DNA of 64,000 bases from Paraglaciecola marina (GTDB lineage Bacteria; Pseudomonadota; Gammaproteobacteria; Enterobacterales; Alteromonadaceae): positions 51,173 to 115,172 of the forward strand of contig NZ_ML178722.1 of the NCBI RefSeq assembly GCF_004360155.1. Reading direction: 5' to 3'. Shown here piece after piece: positions 45,330-55,139 of the stretch (its first letter is position 1; every line of letters begins with the position of its first letter). Below the pieces are notes generated by a model. The model ran no database searches. It saw nothing but the letters and a program-made list of their open reading frames with translations, and was not told where the DNA came from. The position numbers and the translations under genes were made by a program.

Positions 45330-46421
45330 TTACCTTGGCTTAACTTTATCAAACCCTTCATCACTTTCACCTAACCAGATACGAAGGGGTCCCAAGTATT
45401 TATTGAGATAACGGTCGTTATAACCCATGTTGGAGTCATTTTTTGCTGCCCATCGATACACTCCTATTCTAAACTGTGGAGAAGTTATTAAATATTTATA
45501 ACCTTCGGGATAGGTATACATTGTATTCCCCTTATAATCCCACTCAGGGTCATCGTAAATCGTATGTTCTTTATCTAGACTTTCGTAAAACCAAATTTTA
45601 TAAATTCCATCTTCGCCCTGTGAGTACTTTAACTTAACAATGAAGTCATACCACTTGCCAGTTTCAACTGGACTTTCAACTAGATGCTCATTATTTAAAG
45701 CCCAATCCATTGTTGTTCCATCTCTCACTCCAAATTTAAAATACAATTCTCCATTTACTGATTTTAATTCAACAGCAGTTGCCGGCCCCCCATCTGTAAC
45801 ACCTAAATTAATCAGGTCATTTACTTCGATATCAGTAAAGCCTCTTTTCTCCAAAATAGATTGCGTAGGTTGATTTCTAAACTGAAAAATAGTACTAGAT
45901 CTAATTTTATCGAGAGCAGTGTAATATTCAGACCAACCAACCCAAATTGTATCTCCTTCAGTTATATTAAGTTCTTCTAAGCTTGTTCTAATATGGATTT
46001 CAGCTCTATCAATTCCACTATTGATTAACCCCGACTGTCCAAAATCCGTATAAAACCTAACAGATTTGGACTCGGCACTCCTAAGAAAATGCTCTGAACC
46101 AAACTCAATTTCTACTCCATAATTCTCATCATTAGGCCCAATAAAACCAGGGTCTGTATCTGAGTAAGGCCTTACAGGCGTAGATGAACTTGTGGAAATA
46201 TTGATAATTCCCCAACTCTGAGAACTCAATTTATTCCAATTTTGAGTATCAGCTCCTACTTCTCCTACAGTCGAACCATCCCATAAAAACTCCTTTAGTT
46301 CAGTAGATTCAGTAAACATGGAAAAATATGAATCAATTACAGCATTTACTGCTTTCTCATCACTAGCATTTAAGTTTACTGACATACAAAATGCCATTAA
46401 AAAACGCACTAAAAATTTCAT
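45330..46421 (-). CDS. Secreted polysaccharide lyase-like protein
   Basis: The 363-residue protein has a signal peptide (to about N-A-S-D) and a jelly-roll domain resembling the heparin-lyase-I/glucuronan-lyase fold (Polysacc_lyase family). Markers are D-R-A-E-I-H-I-R near residue 137, I-W-V-G-W-S-E-Y-Y, F-Q-F-R-N-Q, and the late G-K-W-Y-D-F-I-V-K-L-K-Y strand. Lyases placed at the end of an exopolysaccharide locus usually trim or release the cell's own polymer, which would then contain uronic acid. A non-catalytic lectin is possible, as I cannot identify the catalytic His or Tyr with certainty. Confidence 0.75.
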   Translation of the reverse strand: MKFLVRFLMAFCMSVNLNASDEKAVNAVIDSYFSMFTESTELKEFLWDGSTVGEVGADTQNWNKLSSQSWGIINISTSSSTPVRPYSDTDPGFIGPNDENYGVEIEFGSEHFLRSAESKSVRFYTDFGQSGLINSGIDRAEIHIRTSLEELNITEGDTIWVGWSEYYTALDKIRSSTIFQFRNQPTQSILEKRGFTDIEVNDLINLGVTDGGPATAVELKSVNGELYFKFGVRDGTTMDWALNNEHLVESPVETGKWYDFIVKLKYSQGEDGIYKIWFYESLDKEHTIYDDPEWDYKGNTMYTYPEGYKYLITSPQFRIGVYRWAAKNDSNMGYNDRYLNKYLGPLRIWLGESDEGFDKVKPR

Positions 46422-46519
46422 TCACTTTATACTCAAACATAAGGTTAACAGCTCAAAAATCACTAATACCAGTATCTTTATCGACTCCGTTTATAAAGTA
46501 GTCAGAGCACTTCAACCTT

Positions 46520-47035
46520 TTAGACATCATTAAATCGATCTTTCAACTTTTTAGCTGGAACCCCTCCAACTATCGAGTATTCTGGTACATTTTTAGTCAC
46601 TACGGCACCAGCTGCAATTACAGCTCCCTTTCCAACAACTATATTTCCGACAAGAGTGGCTCTGTACCCAATAAAATTGTCACCCTCAAGAGTTATTTTA
46701 GAAGGCTCATTTCTACCACTCCAATAAGCTGATTGACCAACTATATCTAGATAATGATCATTACCAACAAGTGAAACGTCGGATGATATCAAACAATCAT
46801 TTCCAAACTCCAAATCCGTCTGTACGAAAAAGTTTTTACCACAGCTAAAATTGTTCCCTATGTGAGCACTATTAGGAATCATTAAATTAGCATTTGGACC
46901 AAAGGTAATATTATTACCAACAAATATTTTACCTTTTGATCTTACTTTCAGCCTAACCACACGCAAATATCGCACCACTTTTCTAACTACATGTAAAAAA
47001 GGCCCTTTAGGTACATCTGGACTCATATTTTGCAT
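46520..47035 (-). CDS. Hexapeptide-repeat acyltransferase (WcaF/NodL-like)
   Basis: The 171-residue left-handed beta-helix protein has repeats such as I-F-V-G-N-N-I-T-F-G, I-G-N-N-F-S-C-G and V-G-K-G-A-V-I-A-A-G-A-V. The active-site-type N-D-H-Y loop (residue about 93) and the C-terminal V-G-G-V-P-A-K-K-L signature are present. It would O-acetylate a sugar of the polymer using acetyl-CoA. It belongs to the xenobiotic/sugar acetyltransferase branch, not the serine-acetyltransferase-like branch of region 2. It overlaps the upstream GT4 gene by 13 bp. Confidence 0.87.
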   Translation of the reverse strand: MQNMSPDVPKGPFLHVVRKVVRYLRVVRLKVRSKGKIFVGNNITFGPNANLMIPNSAHIGNNFSCGKNFFVQTDLEFGNDCLISSDVSLVGNDHYLDIVGQSAYWSGRNEPSKITLEGDNFIGYRATLVGNIVVGKGAVIAAGAVVTKNVPEYSIVGGVPAKKLKDRFNDV

Positions 47036-48129
47036 TTATTAAATGCCTCGATAATACTATTTGCCATTATTTCTGCTGAATATGTATTTTTACAATTCTG
47101 TATTATATCGTCTTCCTTAGCTCCCCACACTGCGCGGCCACGCCACAGTTCAAGCATTTTACTAGACATATCCGAAGAAGAGTTTGTATCAAACATAAGA
47201 CAGTTGTGACCTTCCACTGCAGCTTCTATTTCTGGAGCATGGTTTTCATCTCTTGAAATTAAGATAGGGGTTCCAAAAGAAAAGCTTTGAGTAATTGATA
47301 AACCTACATAACCAGGAGATAAACTAGCAACTGATGTTTCATAAAAAGTTCTTAGTGTCCCTAAATCAGATATGTGTCCTTTGAAAAATACTTTATCATT
47401 TAATTTTAAACTACTTACCAAATCCTCACATTGCTTCCTCTCCGGGCCATCACCAACAATAACTAAGTCTCCTAAACTTGGCTCTTTATTTAATGCATTA
47501 CTGTATGAATTAATCATTAATTGAGGTTTCTTTGATTCAACCAATCTACCAACATAGATAAACCCAGTACGATCTTTTGAATCAATCCACATTTCCTCAC
47601 TTTTATATAACGAGTTAGGGGCGGATGATATGCTTTTCGTAGTCATTTTTTCTTTTAATTCAAGCACCTGAGTATCTGTATATACTAAAATATGTGAAGC
47701 TAGACTTCTAAGAACATTCCTTAAATTGTCGCTTTTAGAATGTCGACCTAACCGTGGCCAAGCGTGGCCCCATAAAACAGTTTTTTTCCCAAGTGCTTTT
47801 CTAATAAATATAAGAAACCAAGTATTTATAATCCGCGGATTGAGTTCTAAAATTAAGCCCTTAGCTAGAATCCCATACTTAATGACCCCAAACTGAATTA
47901 AAAATTTTCGTTTAAATAAGAACAAATTTCTTACAAGTTTAATATTTTTATCAGGTAATTGGACCCTAGTTTTTGTACTTTCTTCAAAATATACATCACC
48001 AGTTACTAACAAAAATTGATCTTGTAGTTTCTCTGTCACAATCTCCATTACAGCCTGTCTGTAATCACCAACAGCAGTCTGTATAATGACATTTTCACTC
48101 ATAGCTTTTCTCTTACTTTTAGTTGTCAT
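47023..48129 (-). CDS. Glycosyltransferase family 4
   Basis: The GT-B protein has a C-domain marker G-F-I-Y-V-G-R-L-V-E-S-K-K-P, then L-V-I-V-G-D-G-P-E-R and a late E-A-A-V-E-G-H-N-C-L. The start is uncertain. The ATG at 48129 (M-T-T-K-S-K, overlapping the upstream stop) is given, and the ATG at 48102 (M-S-E-N-V-I-I) has similar support. The ATG at 48171 lies inside the previous gene. It adds one sugar to the lipid-linked repeat unit. The donor is unknown but may be GDP-fucose or GDP-mannose, made by the neighbouring genes. Confidence 0.85.
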   Translation of the reverse strand: MTTKSKRKAMSENVIIQTAVGDYRQAVMEIVTEKLQDQFLLVTGDVYFEESTKTRVQLPDKNIKLVRNLFLFKRKFLIQFGVIKYGILAKGLILELNPRIINTWFLIFIRKALGKKTVLWGHAWPRLGRHSKSDNLRNVLRSLASHILVYTDTQVLELKEKMTTKSISSAPNSLYKSEEMWIDSKDRTGFIYVGRLVESKKPQLMINSYSNALNKEPSLGDLVIVGDGPERKQCEDLVSSLKLNDKVFFKGHISDLGTLRTFYETSVASLSPGYVGLSITQSFSFGTPILISRDENHAPEIEAAVEGHNCLMFDTNSSSDMSSKMLELWRGRAVWGAKEDDIIQNCKNTYSAEIMANSIIEAFNKCKI

Positions 48130-48745
48130 CAAAAGAATACCCCAGAACTTCATAATCTCTAGCATACGCATCGTGAAAGCGTTTTAATGTTTGACTAGTA
48201 ATATTAATTTTCTTACCTGTACCAGCAACATTTTTATGTTGTAAATTTGCACTAATATTTAACTTTTCACATAATTTTCTAAATTCAGAGTCGATATTTT
48301 CAAATTTATATACATTATTAACCAGTAGCTCCTTACCATCCATAATTAAATCTGTTTGTAATTTTAAGTCATTATCTATACGCCACACTATATACTCGTC
48401 AAAACTCATACAACTAATTATGCTATGTTGATGGTGTCTGGGATTTTTTAAAGCGAAAAAATAAAGTGACTTTTGCCAATCTAAGGGAGCCCTTACAAAT
48501 GTAAAACGGTAATAACTATAAAATTCATTACCTAAAACCAACTTTACGTCTGCTAATCTAGGATGAAATTGACATAGTGGAGATTGAAAAATATTTTTTT
48601 TAATTATTATAGAAGTAGCATAATTTAAATTTTGAGCCGTCACTTGTAATATTGAACAATGAGGTCTTAACGCTTTTCGAATACTTGTACCTGCTACTTT
48701 ATATAAATGATAATAAAGAAACTTTTTATTTTCTGATATCAACAT
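48119..48745 (-). CDS. Sulfotransferase family 2 protein
   Basis: The 208-residue protein has the 5'-phosphosulfate loop Y-H-L-Y-K-V-A-G-T-S-I-R-K at residues 12-24 and the 3'-phosphate motif F-T-F-V-R-A-P-L-D-W-Q-K-S near 79. Both are typical of the Golgi-type Sulfotransfer_2 family (chondroitin and HNK-1 sulfotransferases). The usual R-D-P is R-A-P. It would sulfate a sugar hydroxyl using PAPS. It overlaps the following GT4 gene by 11 bp and lies 116 bp after the gmm gene. Confidence 0.85.
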   Translation of the reverse strand: MLISENKKFLYYHLYKVAGTSIRKALRPHCSILQVTAQNLNYATSIIIKKNIFQSPLCQFHPRLADVKLVLGNEFYSYYRFTFVRAPLDWQKSLYFFALKNPRHHQHSIISCMSFDEYIVWRIDNDLKLQTDLIMDGKELLVNNVYKFENIDSEFRKLCEKLNISANLQHKNVAGTGKKINITSQTLKRFHDAYARDYEVLGYSFDDN

Positions 48746-48861
48746 AGTTAATCCTTTGTAAATGAAGAGGTCCGTAAAACACCAAAAATAAAATTTAGAG
48801 ACTATAAACTTATTTTTACTTTTAACGGTTATTGTAATTAAAACCAGTGTTAAAATTTTCT

Positions 48862-49317
48862 CTATCTAAAATAATTTTTTGTATAAGTGTGAGTATTCTT
48901 ATCTTCAATTAACTGTTCTACACTTACCCACTTATAATTTTGATGTTGCTTGTTTATAGGTAGAGAATTAAAAAAATTTTGGGTCTTAAAGATTCTATAA
49001 CCTAAAGCTACATAATGTGTTGAGCACTTATTGTCAAAGATATTTTCACTATAAAAGTGATCATAAGCCCCAAAAAACTTTGCATCATTGATTTCTATTG
49101 TTTGCCCTAATTCATCGACAGTCAATCGTTCAAATGCTGAGCGTAAGCTTTCATTTTTTCTAACTCTTCCTCCCGGTACAAACCAAAACCCTTTGGCGGG
49201 TTCATTTATTCTATTTCCTAACAATATTTCGTTATGTTCATTTTCAATAATCAAATCTATTGATACTAAAGGAGTACTTTCAATTACTGTCAAGAACGTA
49301 TCTTTATTTAAAAACAA
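48862..49317 (-). CDS. gmm: GDP-mannose mannosyl hydrolase (Nudix)
   Basis: The 151-residue Nudix protein has the GDP-mannose-hydrolase variant of the box: V-P-G-G-R-V-R-K-N-E-S, then F-E-R-L-T-V-D-E-L-G. The N-terminal P-L-V-S-I-D-L-I-I is typical of Gmm/WcaH. It hydrolyses GDP-mannose or GDP-glucose to GDP and sugar and may balance the GDP-mannose pool. In colanic-acid and similar loci it sits beside gmd and fcl, as here (25 bp after fcl). Confidence 0.88.
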   Translation of the reverse strand: MFLNKDTFLTVIESTPLVSIDLIIENEHNEILLGNRINEPAKGFWFVPGGRVRKNESLRSAFERLTVDELGQTIEINDAKFFGAYDHFYSENIFDNKCSTHYVALGYRIFKTQNFFNSLPINKQHQNYKWVSVEQLIEDKNTHTYTKNYFR

Positions 49318-49342
49318 TTGCTAACCTTCTTGGAATATAAAG

Positions 49343-50302
49343 TTATCTTCTAAAATTATCTTGGTTCTCTAAAAACCATTGGTAGGCATTTTGTAACCCA
49401 TCTTCTAATGAATATGAATACTTCCAGCCTAAAGAAGCTAACCTATCTACATTCATAAGTTTACGTGGAGCACCGTCAGGCTTTGTACTATCAAACTCAA
49501 TTTCACCAACAAAACCTGTAACCTTGGCAACCGTTTCTACTAACTCACGGATAGTACAATCAACACCAGTCCCGACATTAATATGGCTCAACATAGGCTC
49601 AGTATTTTTATCATAAGTGGTTTTGTCTAAATTCATAACATGAATTGACGCAGCAGCCATATCATCAACGTATAAAAATTCACGCATTGGCTTACCACTT
49701 CCCCAAGCCACTACTTTAGCATCTCCGTTTTGCCTAGCTTCATGAAAGCGTCTTAATAAAGCAGGAATAACATGTGAATTTTCGGGGTGGAAATTGTCAT
49801 GGGGGCCATATAGATTCGTTGGCATTACACTTCTATAATCAACACCATATTGACGATTATAAGATTCACAAAGTTTGATACCCGCTATTTTAGCAATGGC
49901 GTAGGGTTCATTAGTAGGCTCTAAGGTACCTGTAAGTAGTGCAGACTCACTCATTGGTTGCTCTGCTAACTTAGGATAAATACAACTTGATCCCAAAAAC
50001 AATAACTGAGTTACATTGGCTTTGAATGCTGCATGAATTATATTGCATTCAATCATTAGGTTTTCATAAATGAAATCTGCAGGATAGGTATTATTAGCTA
50101 CTATTCCACCCACTTTAGCAGCAGCCAAATAGACTTGTTGAATATTATTTTTTTCAAAAAACTCTCTTACAGCTTGTTGATTAGTTAAATCCAATTCACT
50201 CCGAGTTTTAGTGATAATTTCATAGCCACCCAAGTCGGTAAGCTGACGTACAATCGCAGAACCTACCATGCCGTTATGTCCTGCGACAAATACCTGTTTC
50301 AT
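49343..50302 (-). CDS. fcl: GDP-L-fucose synthase
   Basis: The 319-residue short-chain dehydrogenase/reductase has N-terminal [13 protein letters not shown], the S-S-C-I-Y-P motif, the catalytic Y-A-I-A-K and the late N-V-G-T-G residues. All are diagnostic of GDP-4-keto-6-deoxy-mannose 3,5-epimerase-4-reductase (Fcl/WcaG). With Gmd it makes GDP-L-fucose for the polymer. A strong terminator separates it from gmd, so it probably has its own promoter in the 203 bp gap. Confidence 0.95.
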   Translation of the reverse strand: MKQVFVAGHNGMVGSAIVRQLTDLGGYEIITKTRSELDLTNQQAVREFFEKNNIQQVYLAAAKVGGIVANNTYPADFIYENLMIECNIIHAAFKANVTQLLFLGSSCIYPKLAEQPMSESALLTGTLEPTNEPYAIAKIAGIKLCESYNRQYGVDYRSVMPTNLYGPHDNFHPENSHVIPALLRRFHEARQNGDAKVVAWGSGKPMREFLYVDDMAAASIHVMNLDKTTYDKNTEPMLSHINVGTGVDCTIRELVETVAKVTGFVGEIEFDSTKPDGAPRKLMNVDRLASLGWKYSYSLEDGLQNAYQWFLENQDNFRR

Positions 50303-50432
50303 TTTTTATCCTTTGTAATTCTTAAAACGATGTGAAATTGTTATTGCGAGCCAACTAAACTTACTTTCTTTATATCCTAAATCTTATAATCATATTAGTT
50401 ATTAAAAACTTAGACCTTAGTTAATATAAAAT

Positions 50433-50473
50433 AAAAAATTGAGTTAAAAACATGATTTATAACTCAATTTTTT
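50433..50473. terminator. Strong intrinsic terminator between gmd and fcl
   Basis: A perfect 14 bp stem (50433-50446 with 50460-50473) with terminal A-run and T-run closes a 13-base loop, 32 bp past the gmd stop. It is symmetrical and can act on either strand. Confidence 0.85.
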
Positions 50474-50505
50474 CAAAAGTTTTGATGTGTAAGGCTCAGT
50501 AGGGT

Positions 50506-51621
50506 TTATTCTTTTGCTACAGAAATAGTATGCCCATGGGCTTTCAAAAGAGCGGTTTGCTTAGCCTTATTTAGGTCGTTTTCGACCATTTCCGCACACA
50601 TTTCTTCTACTGTAATTTCAGGAACCCAACCTAGTTTTTCTTTTGCTTTAGTTGGGTCTCCCAACAAAGTTTCAACTTCAGCAGGGCGGAAATACCTTGG
50701 ATCAACTTTAACAATAACGTCGCCAACTTTAACACCTGGAGCATTATCACCTGTTATTGCAGTAACTGTAGCAACTTCATTTATTTCTTCTCCGGAAAAC
50801 TCAAGCGTGATCCCAGCATTTTGTGCCGACATAGTCACGAATTCCCTAACAGAAATTTGCTTACCTGTTGCTATAACAAAATCTTCAGGCTTATCTTGTT
50901 GCAACATCATCCATTGCATTCTCACATAATCTTTAGCATGTCCCCAATCTCGCAGGGCATCCATATTCCCAAGATACAAACACTCTTCTAGACCTTGAGC
51001 TATGTTTGCTACTGCACGAGTAATTTTACGGGTAACAAATGTTTCGCCTCTACGAGGCGACTCATGATTAAATAGAATCCCATTACAAGCGTAAATACCG
51101 TATGACTCACGGTAGTTAACAGCAATCCAATAGGCGTACATTTTAGCAACCGCATAAGGTGACCTAGGGTGGAAAGGTGTAGTCTCTTTTTGCGGTATTT
51201 CTTGTACTTCACCGTAAAGCTCTGAGGTAGAAGCTTGATAAAACTTAGTCTTTTTTTCTAGCCCCAAAAAGCGTATAGCCTCTAACAAACGCAATGTACC
51301 TATCGCGTCCACATCAGCAGTATATTCTGGAGCCTCGAACGAAACAGCCACATGAGACTGAGCCCCTAAGTTGTATACCTCATCAGGCTCAACTTCACGC
51401 ATAATACGAATTAAGTTAGAAGAATCAGATAGGTCTCCGTAATGTAATTTGAAATTAGAATTTTCAATATGTGGGTCTTCATATATATGGTCGACCCTAT
51501 CAGTATTAAATAATGAAGCACGGCGCTTTATACCATGAACTTCATACCCTTTTTCTAACAAAAACTCAGCTAAGTATGAGCCATCTTGGCCAGTAACACC
51601 GGTAATTAACGCTTTTTTCAT
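50506..51621 (-). CDS. gmd: GDP-mannose 4,6-dehydratase
   Basis: The 371-residue SDR enzyme has the NADP loop [19 protein letters not shown], the catalytic Y-A-V-A-K and the [15 protein letters not shown] signature of Gmd. It converts GDP-mannose to GDP-4-keto-6-deoxymannose, the substrate of Fcl. Homologues such as DmhA act on GDP-manno-heptose, which is worth noting because GDP-heptose genes are also in the window. It is the last gene of the 50506-59690 run. Confidence 0.96.
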   Translation of the reverse strand: MKKALITGVTGQDGSYLAEFLLEKGYEVHGIKRRASLFNTDRVDHIYEDPHIENSNFKLHYGDLSDSSNLIRIMREVEPDEVYNLGAQSHVAVSFEAPEYTADVDAIGTLRLLEAIRFLGLEKKTKFYQASTSELYGEVQEIPQKETTPFHPRSPYAVAKMYAYWIAVNYRESYGIYACNGILFNHESPRRGETFVTRKITRAVANIAQGLEECLYLGNMDALRDWGHAKDYVRMQWMMLQQDKPEDFVIATGKQISVREFVTMSAQNAGITLEFSGEEINEVATVTAITGDNAPGVKVGDVIVKVDPRYFRPAEVETLLGDPTKAKEKLGWVPEITVEEMCAEMVENDLNKAKQTALLKAHGHTISVAKE

Positions 51622-51669
51622 TTTTTTTCCCTAATCAAATATTTTTTAAAATAAAATTTAGACCCAAAT

Positions 51670-52899
51670 TCATGCAAGAATCTCTCCAAGATCAGAAATA
51701 TAACTATTTATAATCTTATCTTTATCTAAATACACTTCAGAAAACGTCCTTGCAACAGAATTAAACGTAGTTCTCTTTTGATTTAACATTTCATTTAATG
51801 CAATTACAAACACGTCAATAGACTCTGGTTCTATACAAGTAAAAATACCAGGGAAACGCTGACTAAGCTTCCCTAGTTCAGAGCTAAGCTCTGCAGTTAC
51901 CAATGCATGCCCACCTGCAGACAATATATTCGTAAGTTTCGAAGGCAACACAGCATCAGCGACACCTTTTTTCTGAATAACTAAATGCACATCAGCAAGC
52001 GCTAACATTTCAGGTACCCTTTCCCATGGTTGGAGAGGTTTAAAAATTAAATTTGTTAATCTCATTTCTCGTGCAAGTTTTTTCAAAACGTCTACGTGCC
52101 CACCAGCCCCGACAATTACAAAGTAAACATTTGATAACTCTGATAAGTGTTTGGCTGCATCAAGAACAATTTCTAAGCCTTGTTTTTTACCAACATTTCC
52201 TGCATATAAGACAATTTTGTCAGAATGATTAAAACCCCATTCTTTTTTCAAATTATCACCGCATGTTTCAGGGGTAACAAAATGTATATCTGACCAATTA
52301 GGAAAGTATAATACTTTATCTCTATCAACTCCCTTTTCGACTGCATTATCTACCATACTATAAGAAATCGTCGAAATCGCATCAAACTTATTTAATAGCC
52401 AACGTTCTACACACTTAATGATTTTAATTACCCTGCCTTCTGTTACCATTCCTAATCCGAACATTGCATCCACTTCAAAATCTTGAATATGCATAACAGT
52501 TTTAGCACCGGTTAACTTTGCAAACATTAGAACAAAAGGTGAACAGAATAACGTTGGCTGAACCAATATAATCAAATCGGGCTTATTAAAAAGGCGTCCC
52601 AATAGCGCAAGTGAAGACGTTAGCGAAAATGAAAATAGATGCAATATACGTTTTATAGTTGTAGGTGTTTTAGGAACGTATAGTGGGCAACGGGTAACTT
52701 TGACACCATCAATTAATTCTGTTTTGAATTTAAAACTTGAATAACCACCATGTACCTCCCATTCAGGATAATACGGTGGGGCAACTATCACTGAAGTATC
52801 TATACCGCGCTTCACCAACTCAGGGCAAAAATCACCATTATATTTTCCGATCCCTGTCATTTCAGGGAAGTAATTTAAACTTGTTAATAGTATTTTCAT
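51670..52899 (-). CDS. Glycosyltransferase family 4, WcaI-like
   Basis: The 409-residue GT-B protein has an N-terminus typical of WcaI-type colanic-acid glycosyltransferases: L-N-Y-F-P-E-M-T-G-I-G-K-Y, then V-I-V-A-P-P-Y-Y-P-E-W. The C-domain has I-V-L-Y-A-G-N-V-G-K-K-Q-G-L and a donor-binding region around A-V-L-P-S-K-L-T-N-I-L. WcaI probably transfers fucose, and gmd lies 48 bp downstream. Assignment of sugar remains inference. Confidence 0.86.
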   Translation of the reverse strand: MKILLTSLNYFPEMTGIGKYNGDFCPELVKRGIDTSVIVAPPYYPEWEVHGGYSSFKFKTELIDGVKVTRCPLYVPKTPTTIKRILHLFSFSLTSSLALLGRLFNKPDLIILVQPTLFCSPFVLMFAKLTGAKTVMHIQDFEVDAMFGLGMVTEGRVIKIIKCVERWLLNKFDAISTISYSMVDNAVEKGVDRDKVLYFPNWSDIHFVTPETCGDNLKKEWGFNHSDKIVLYAGNVGKKQGLEIVLDAAKHLSELSNVYFVIVGAGGHVDVLKKLAREMRLTNLIFKPLQPWERVPEMLALADVHLVIQKKGVADAVLPSKLTNILSAGGHALVTAELSSELGKLSQRFPGIFTCIEPESIDVFVIALNEMLNQKRTTFNSVARTFSEVYLDKDKIINSYISDLGEILA

Positions 52900-52911
52900 A
52901 TGAGAAATGGC

Positions 52912-53991
52912 CTAAATTAATTCTAATCCGTTTTGTATAGCTATAAGTAATTTCTCCTCAAATTTCGCTAATGAAAAGTCACTTGCTCTGGCATGTGAAA
53001 ATGACTGTAGAGTATCAAGGACATCTCTATTTTCACTTAAATAAACCAATTTATTACTTAGGCTTTCTAAATTATTTTTCTCAACAAACAATGCACAATT
53101 CCCTACAGTTTCTGGTATTCCATTATGATTCGTCGTTATGATAGCGCAGTTTGCTGACATAGCTTCCAAAATGGATAAAGGGACCCCTTCAGATTTATAG
53201 TGACTTTGTAGCACAAATATATCCGCGTTATTTAAAACGTTAGTTTTTTCATTTCCATAAACGACTCCTGAATAGGTTAAATTATCTAGCTTTTTGCTAA
53301 AATCTTTAACAATATTCACCACTTCTTTTGAACCAGTACCGCATATATTAAAATTCATTTCTGGGTGTTTTTGTGCAGCTTGAAGGAAGATCATAATACC
53401 TTTTTCTTTCATCAAGCTGCCTAAATAAAGCACTCTTATTGGTATAGTTAAATCTTTATTCTTAATTGGGGTTTCAATTTTCTTATTACTAATCACTTCT
53501 GTATAATTTGTAATCACGAATGCATTTTTAACAGCATCACTAATTAATTCAACCTCCTCTAATAGGTGTTTCGTAAGTAAAATATTTATATTAACTCTAT
53601 TAAGAATAAATCTAGTTACAATAGGATCATTCTTTAGCAGCCAAAGAAGACCGTAGCCATGCCAATGCGCAATGACCTTAACATTAAATACTCTACAGGC
53701 AATTAGCACAGGGACCAACCGAATTACTCCTAAATAAGTTTGGCCAGGTGTAAGGTACATCAAATTGACTTTTCTAAGTTTCCTTAATAACTTGCAGTAA
53801 ACATTCGCTGTTTTAAAAACCTTCTCAAAAGTAAATTTACCAACTAAATTAGCATTGCTAATGATTGATGAGTTCACGTTGTCTAATTTAAAACCATTGT
53901 TTTGCAAAATTTCGAACACTTTATCATTTACTACAGCCTCTCCGGTTATAGGTGGAGAAAACTGACCAAACATTAACAACTTAAAACTCAT
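52912..53991 (-). CDS. Glycosyltransferase family 4
   Basis: The 359-residue GT-B protein has an N-terminal S-P-P-I-T-G-E-A-V-V motif and an acceptor-domain A-H-W-H-G-Y-G-L-L-W. In the C-domain are V-L-Y-L-G-S-L-M-K-E-K-G and the E-x7-E motif within S-E-G-V-P-L-S-I-L-E-A-M. It lies 12 bp before the WcaI-like gene and 2 bp after the next GT gene. One of several sequentially acting transferases; donor unknown. Confidence 0.88.
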   Translation of the reverse strand: MSFKLLMFGQFSPPITGEAVVNDKVFEILQNNGFKLDNVNSSIISNANLVGKFTFEKVFKTANVYCKLLRKLRKVNLMYLTPGQTYLGVIRLVPVLIACRVFNVKVIAHWHGYGLLWLLKNDPIVTRFILNRVNINILLTKHLLEEVELISDAVKNAFVITNYTEVISNKKIETPIKNKDLTIPIRVLYLGSLMKEKGIMIFLQAAQKHPEMNFNICGTGSKEVVNIVKDFSKKLDNLTYSGVVYGNEKTNVLNNADIFVLQSHYKSEGVPLSILEAMSANCAIITTNHNGIPETVGNCALFVEKNNLESLSNKLVYLSENRDVLDTLQSFSHARASDFSLAKFEEKLLIAIQNGLELI

Positions 53992-53993
53992 AA

Positions 53994-55100
53994 TTATGAT
54001 ACTCGGTTCTGAAAAGCTTCCATCAGTTTTTCTGAATAGTCTGGGTTAATTAAATCTAAATATGTTTTATATGCGTTTTTTCCCATAACCTGATATCTAG
54101 CACTTGCCTTTAGACTAATTATTTCTAATATTGATTCAGTGATACTTTCTAATGAAAAGTCATCAAACGTCACACCATTAAAACCATTAACGATATAACT
54201 TGGCTCCGGCCCCATGTGGACCGTAAGATCACTATGTACTAAAGAGGGTAACGATAAAGACATATAATGAACAACACTCAAACCGGCTTGACCAGGGTAA
54301 CAACCTAAAAAACATGTTTTCGATAAATTAGCTACTACTTCCTGTTCAAATATTTTACCGTGAAATTTAATGTAATCAAAACGAGAAAAGTTGCTCTTTA
54401 AACTTTCCTCATACTCACCAGCTCCGATAATATGCAAGAATATCTTTTCGTTGTTTTCGTTGTTTTCGTTAATGCGAACTACTGCTTCTGCTAGTAAATT
54501 CAAATTGCAATTATCTCGAATCCTCCCTATATAAAGAATTCCGTTCTGTAGATAATCTTTATCATCTGGGGGAATATCAAATTGGTTGAAAATAGAATTT
54601 TCCGCCACCATACATTTGCTTAGACACCACTCAGGTAGTTGAGCGAGCGAAGCTTTCGTTGACTTTGTATAGCAAACGTATTTATCACAAAAGAAGAACA
54701 TAATTTTATAAACTAACTTTAACAACTTAGATGGATTACGCTTATTATAAAAACCTTGCCCATGGATAAATACTTTAGTTTTTGTAAAATATGCTACCAA
54801 TAAAAGTAACCAAAACGTAATATTTTTAGGGTGCGCCGTAATGAAAATATAATTTGGTTTAAATTTAAAAAAGCCTTGAATTAAGCCTCGTTGAAAGTAT
54901 ACGTTCAAAGATCGAATTATAGTCCTAGGGGTTTTAACATGTTCACACTTCAACTTTTGATAAACATCATGACCAGTTGATGCTTCTGCTATATCACTAA
55001 ATAGTTTTACACTATAATTCTCTGTGAATTTGTTAAAAAAATAAATTCTATAATCAGTTAAAACAGGTTGAATTAGCATTAACCGTTTTTTATCACCCAC
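53994..55100 (-). CDS. Glycosyltransferase family 4 (group 1)
   Basis: The 368-residue GT-B protein starts M-G-D-K-K-R-L-M-L-I-Q-P-V-L-T-D-Y-R and has an acceptor-side F-I-H-G-Q-G-F-Y. The C-domain has G-I-L-Y-I-G-R-I-R-D-N and, in place of the usual E-G, the donor-binding Y-P-G-Q-A-G-L-S-V-V-H-Y-M. A short 9 bp coding repeat gives N-E-N-N-E-N-N-E between two strands. The family fold is clear and the sugar is not known. Confidence 0.84.
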   Translation of the reverse strand: MGDKKRLMLIQPVLTDYRIYFFNKFTENYSVKLFSDIAEASTGHDVYQKLKCEHVKTPRTIIRSLNVYFQRGLIQGFFKFKPNYIFITAHPKNITFWLLLLVAYFTKTKVFIHGQGFYNKRNPSKLLKLVYKIMFFFCDKYVCYTKSTKASLAQLPEWCLSKCMVAENSIFNQFDIPPDDKDYLQNGILYIGRIRDNCNLNLLAEAVVRINENNENNEKIFLHIIGAGEYEESLKSNFSRFDYIKFHGKIFEQEVVANLSKTCFLGCYPGQAGLSVVHYMSLSLPSLVHSDLTVHMGPEPSYIVNGFNGVTFDDFSLESITESILEIISLKASARYQVMGKNAYKTYLDLINPDYSEKLMEAFQNRVS

Positions 55101-55139
55101 TTAAACAACCCTCCACTAGAAATCTTAAACCAACGTTGT

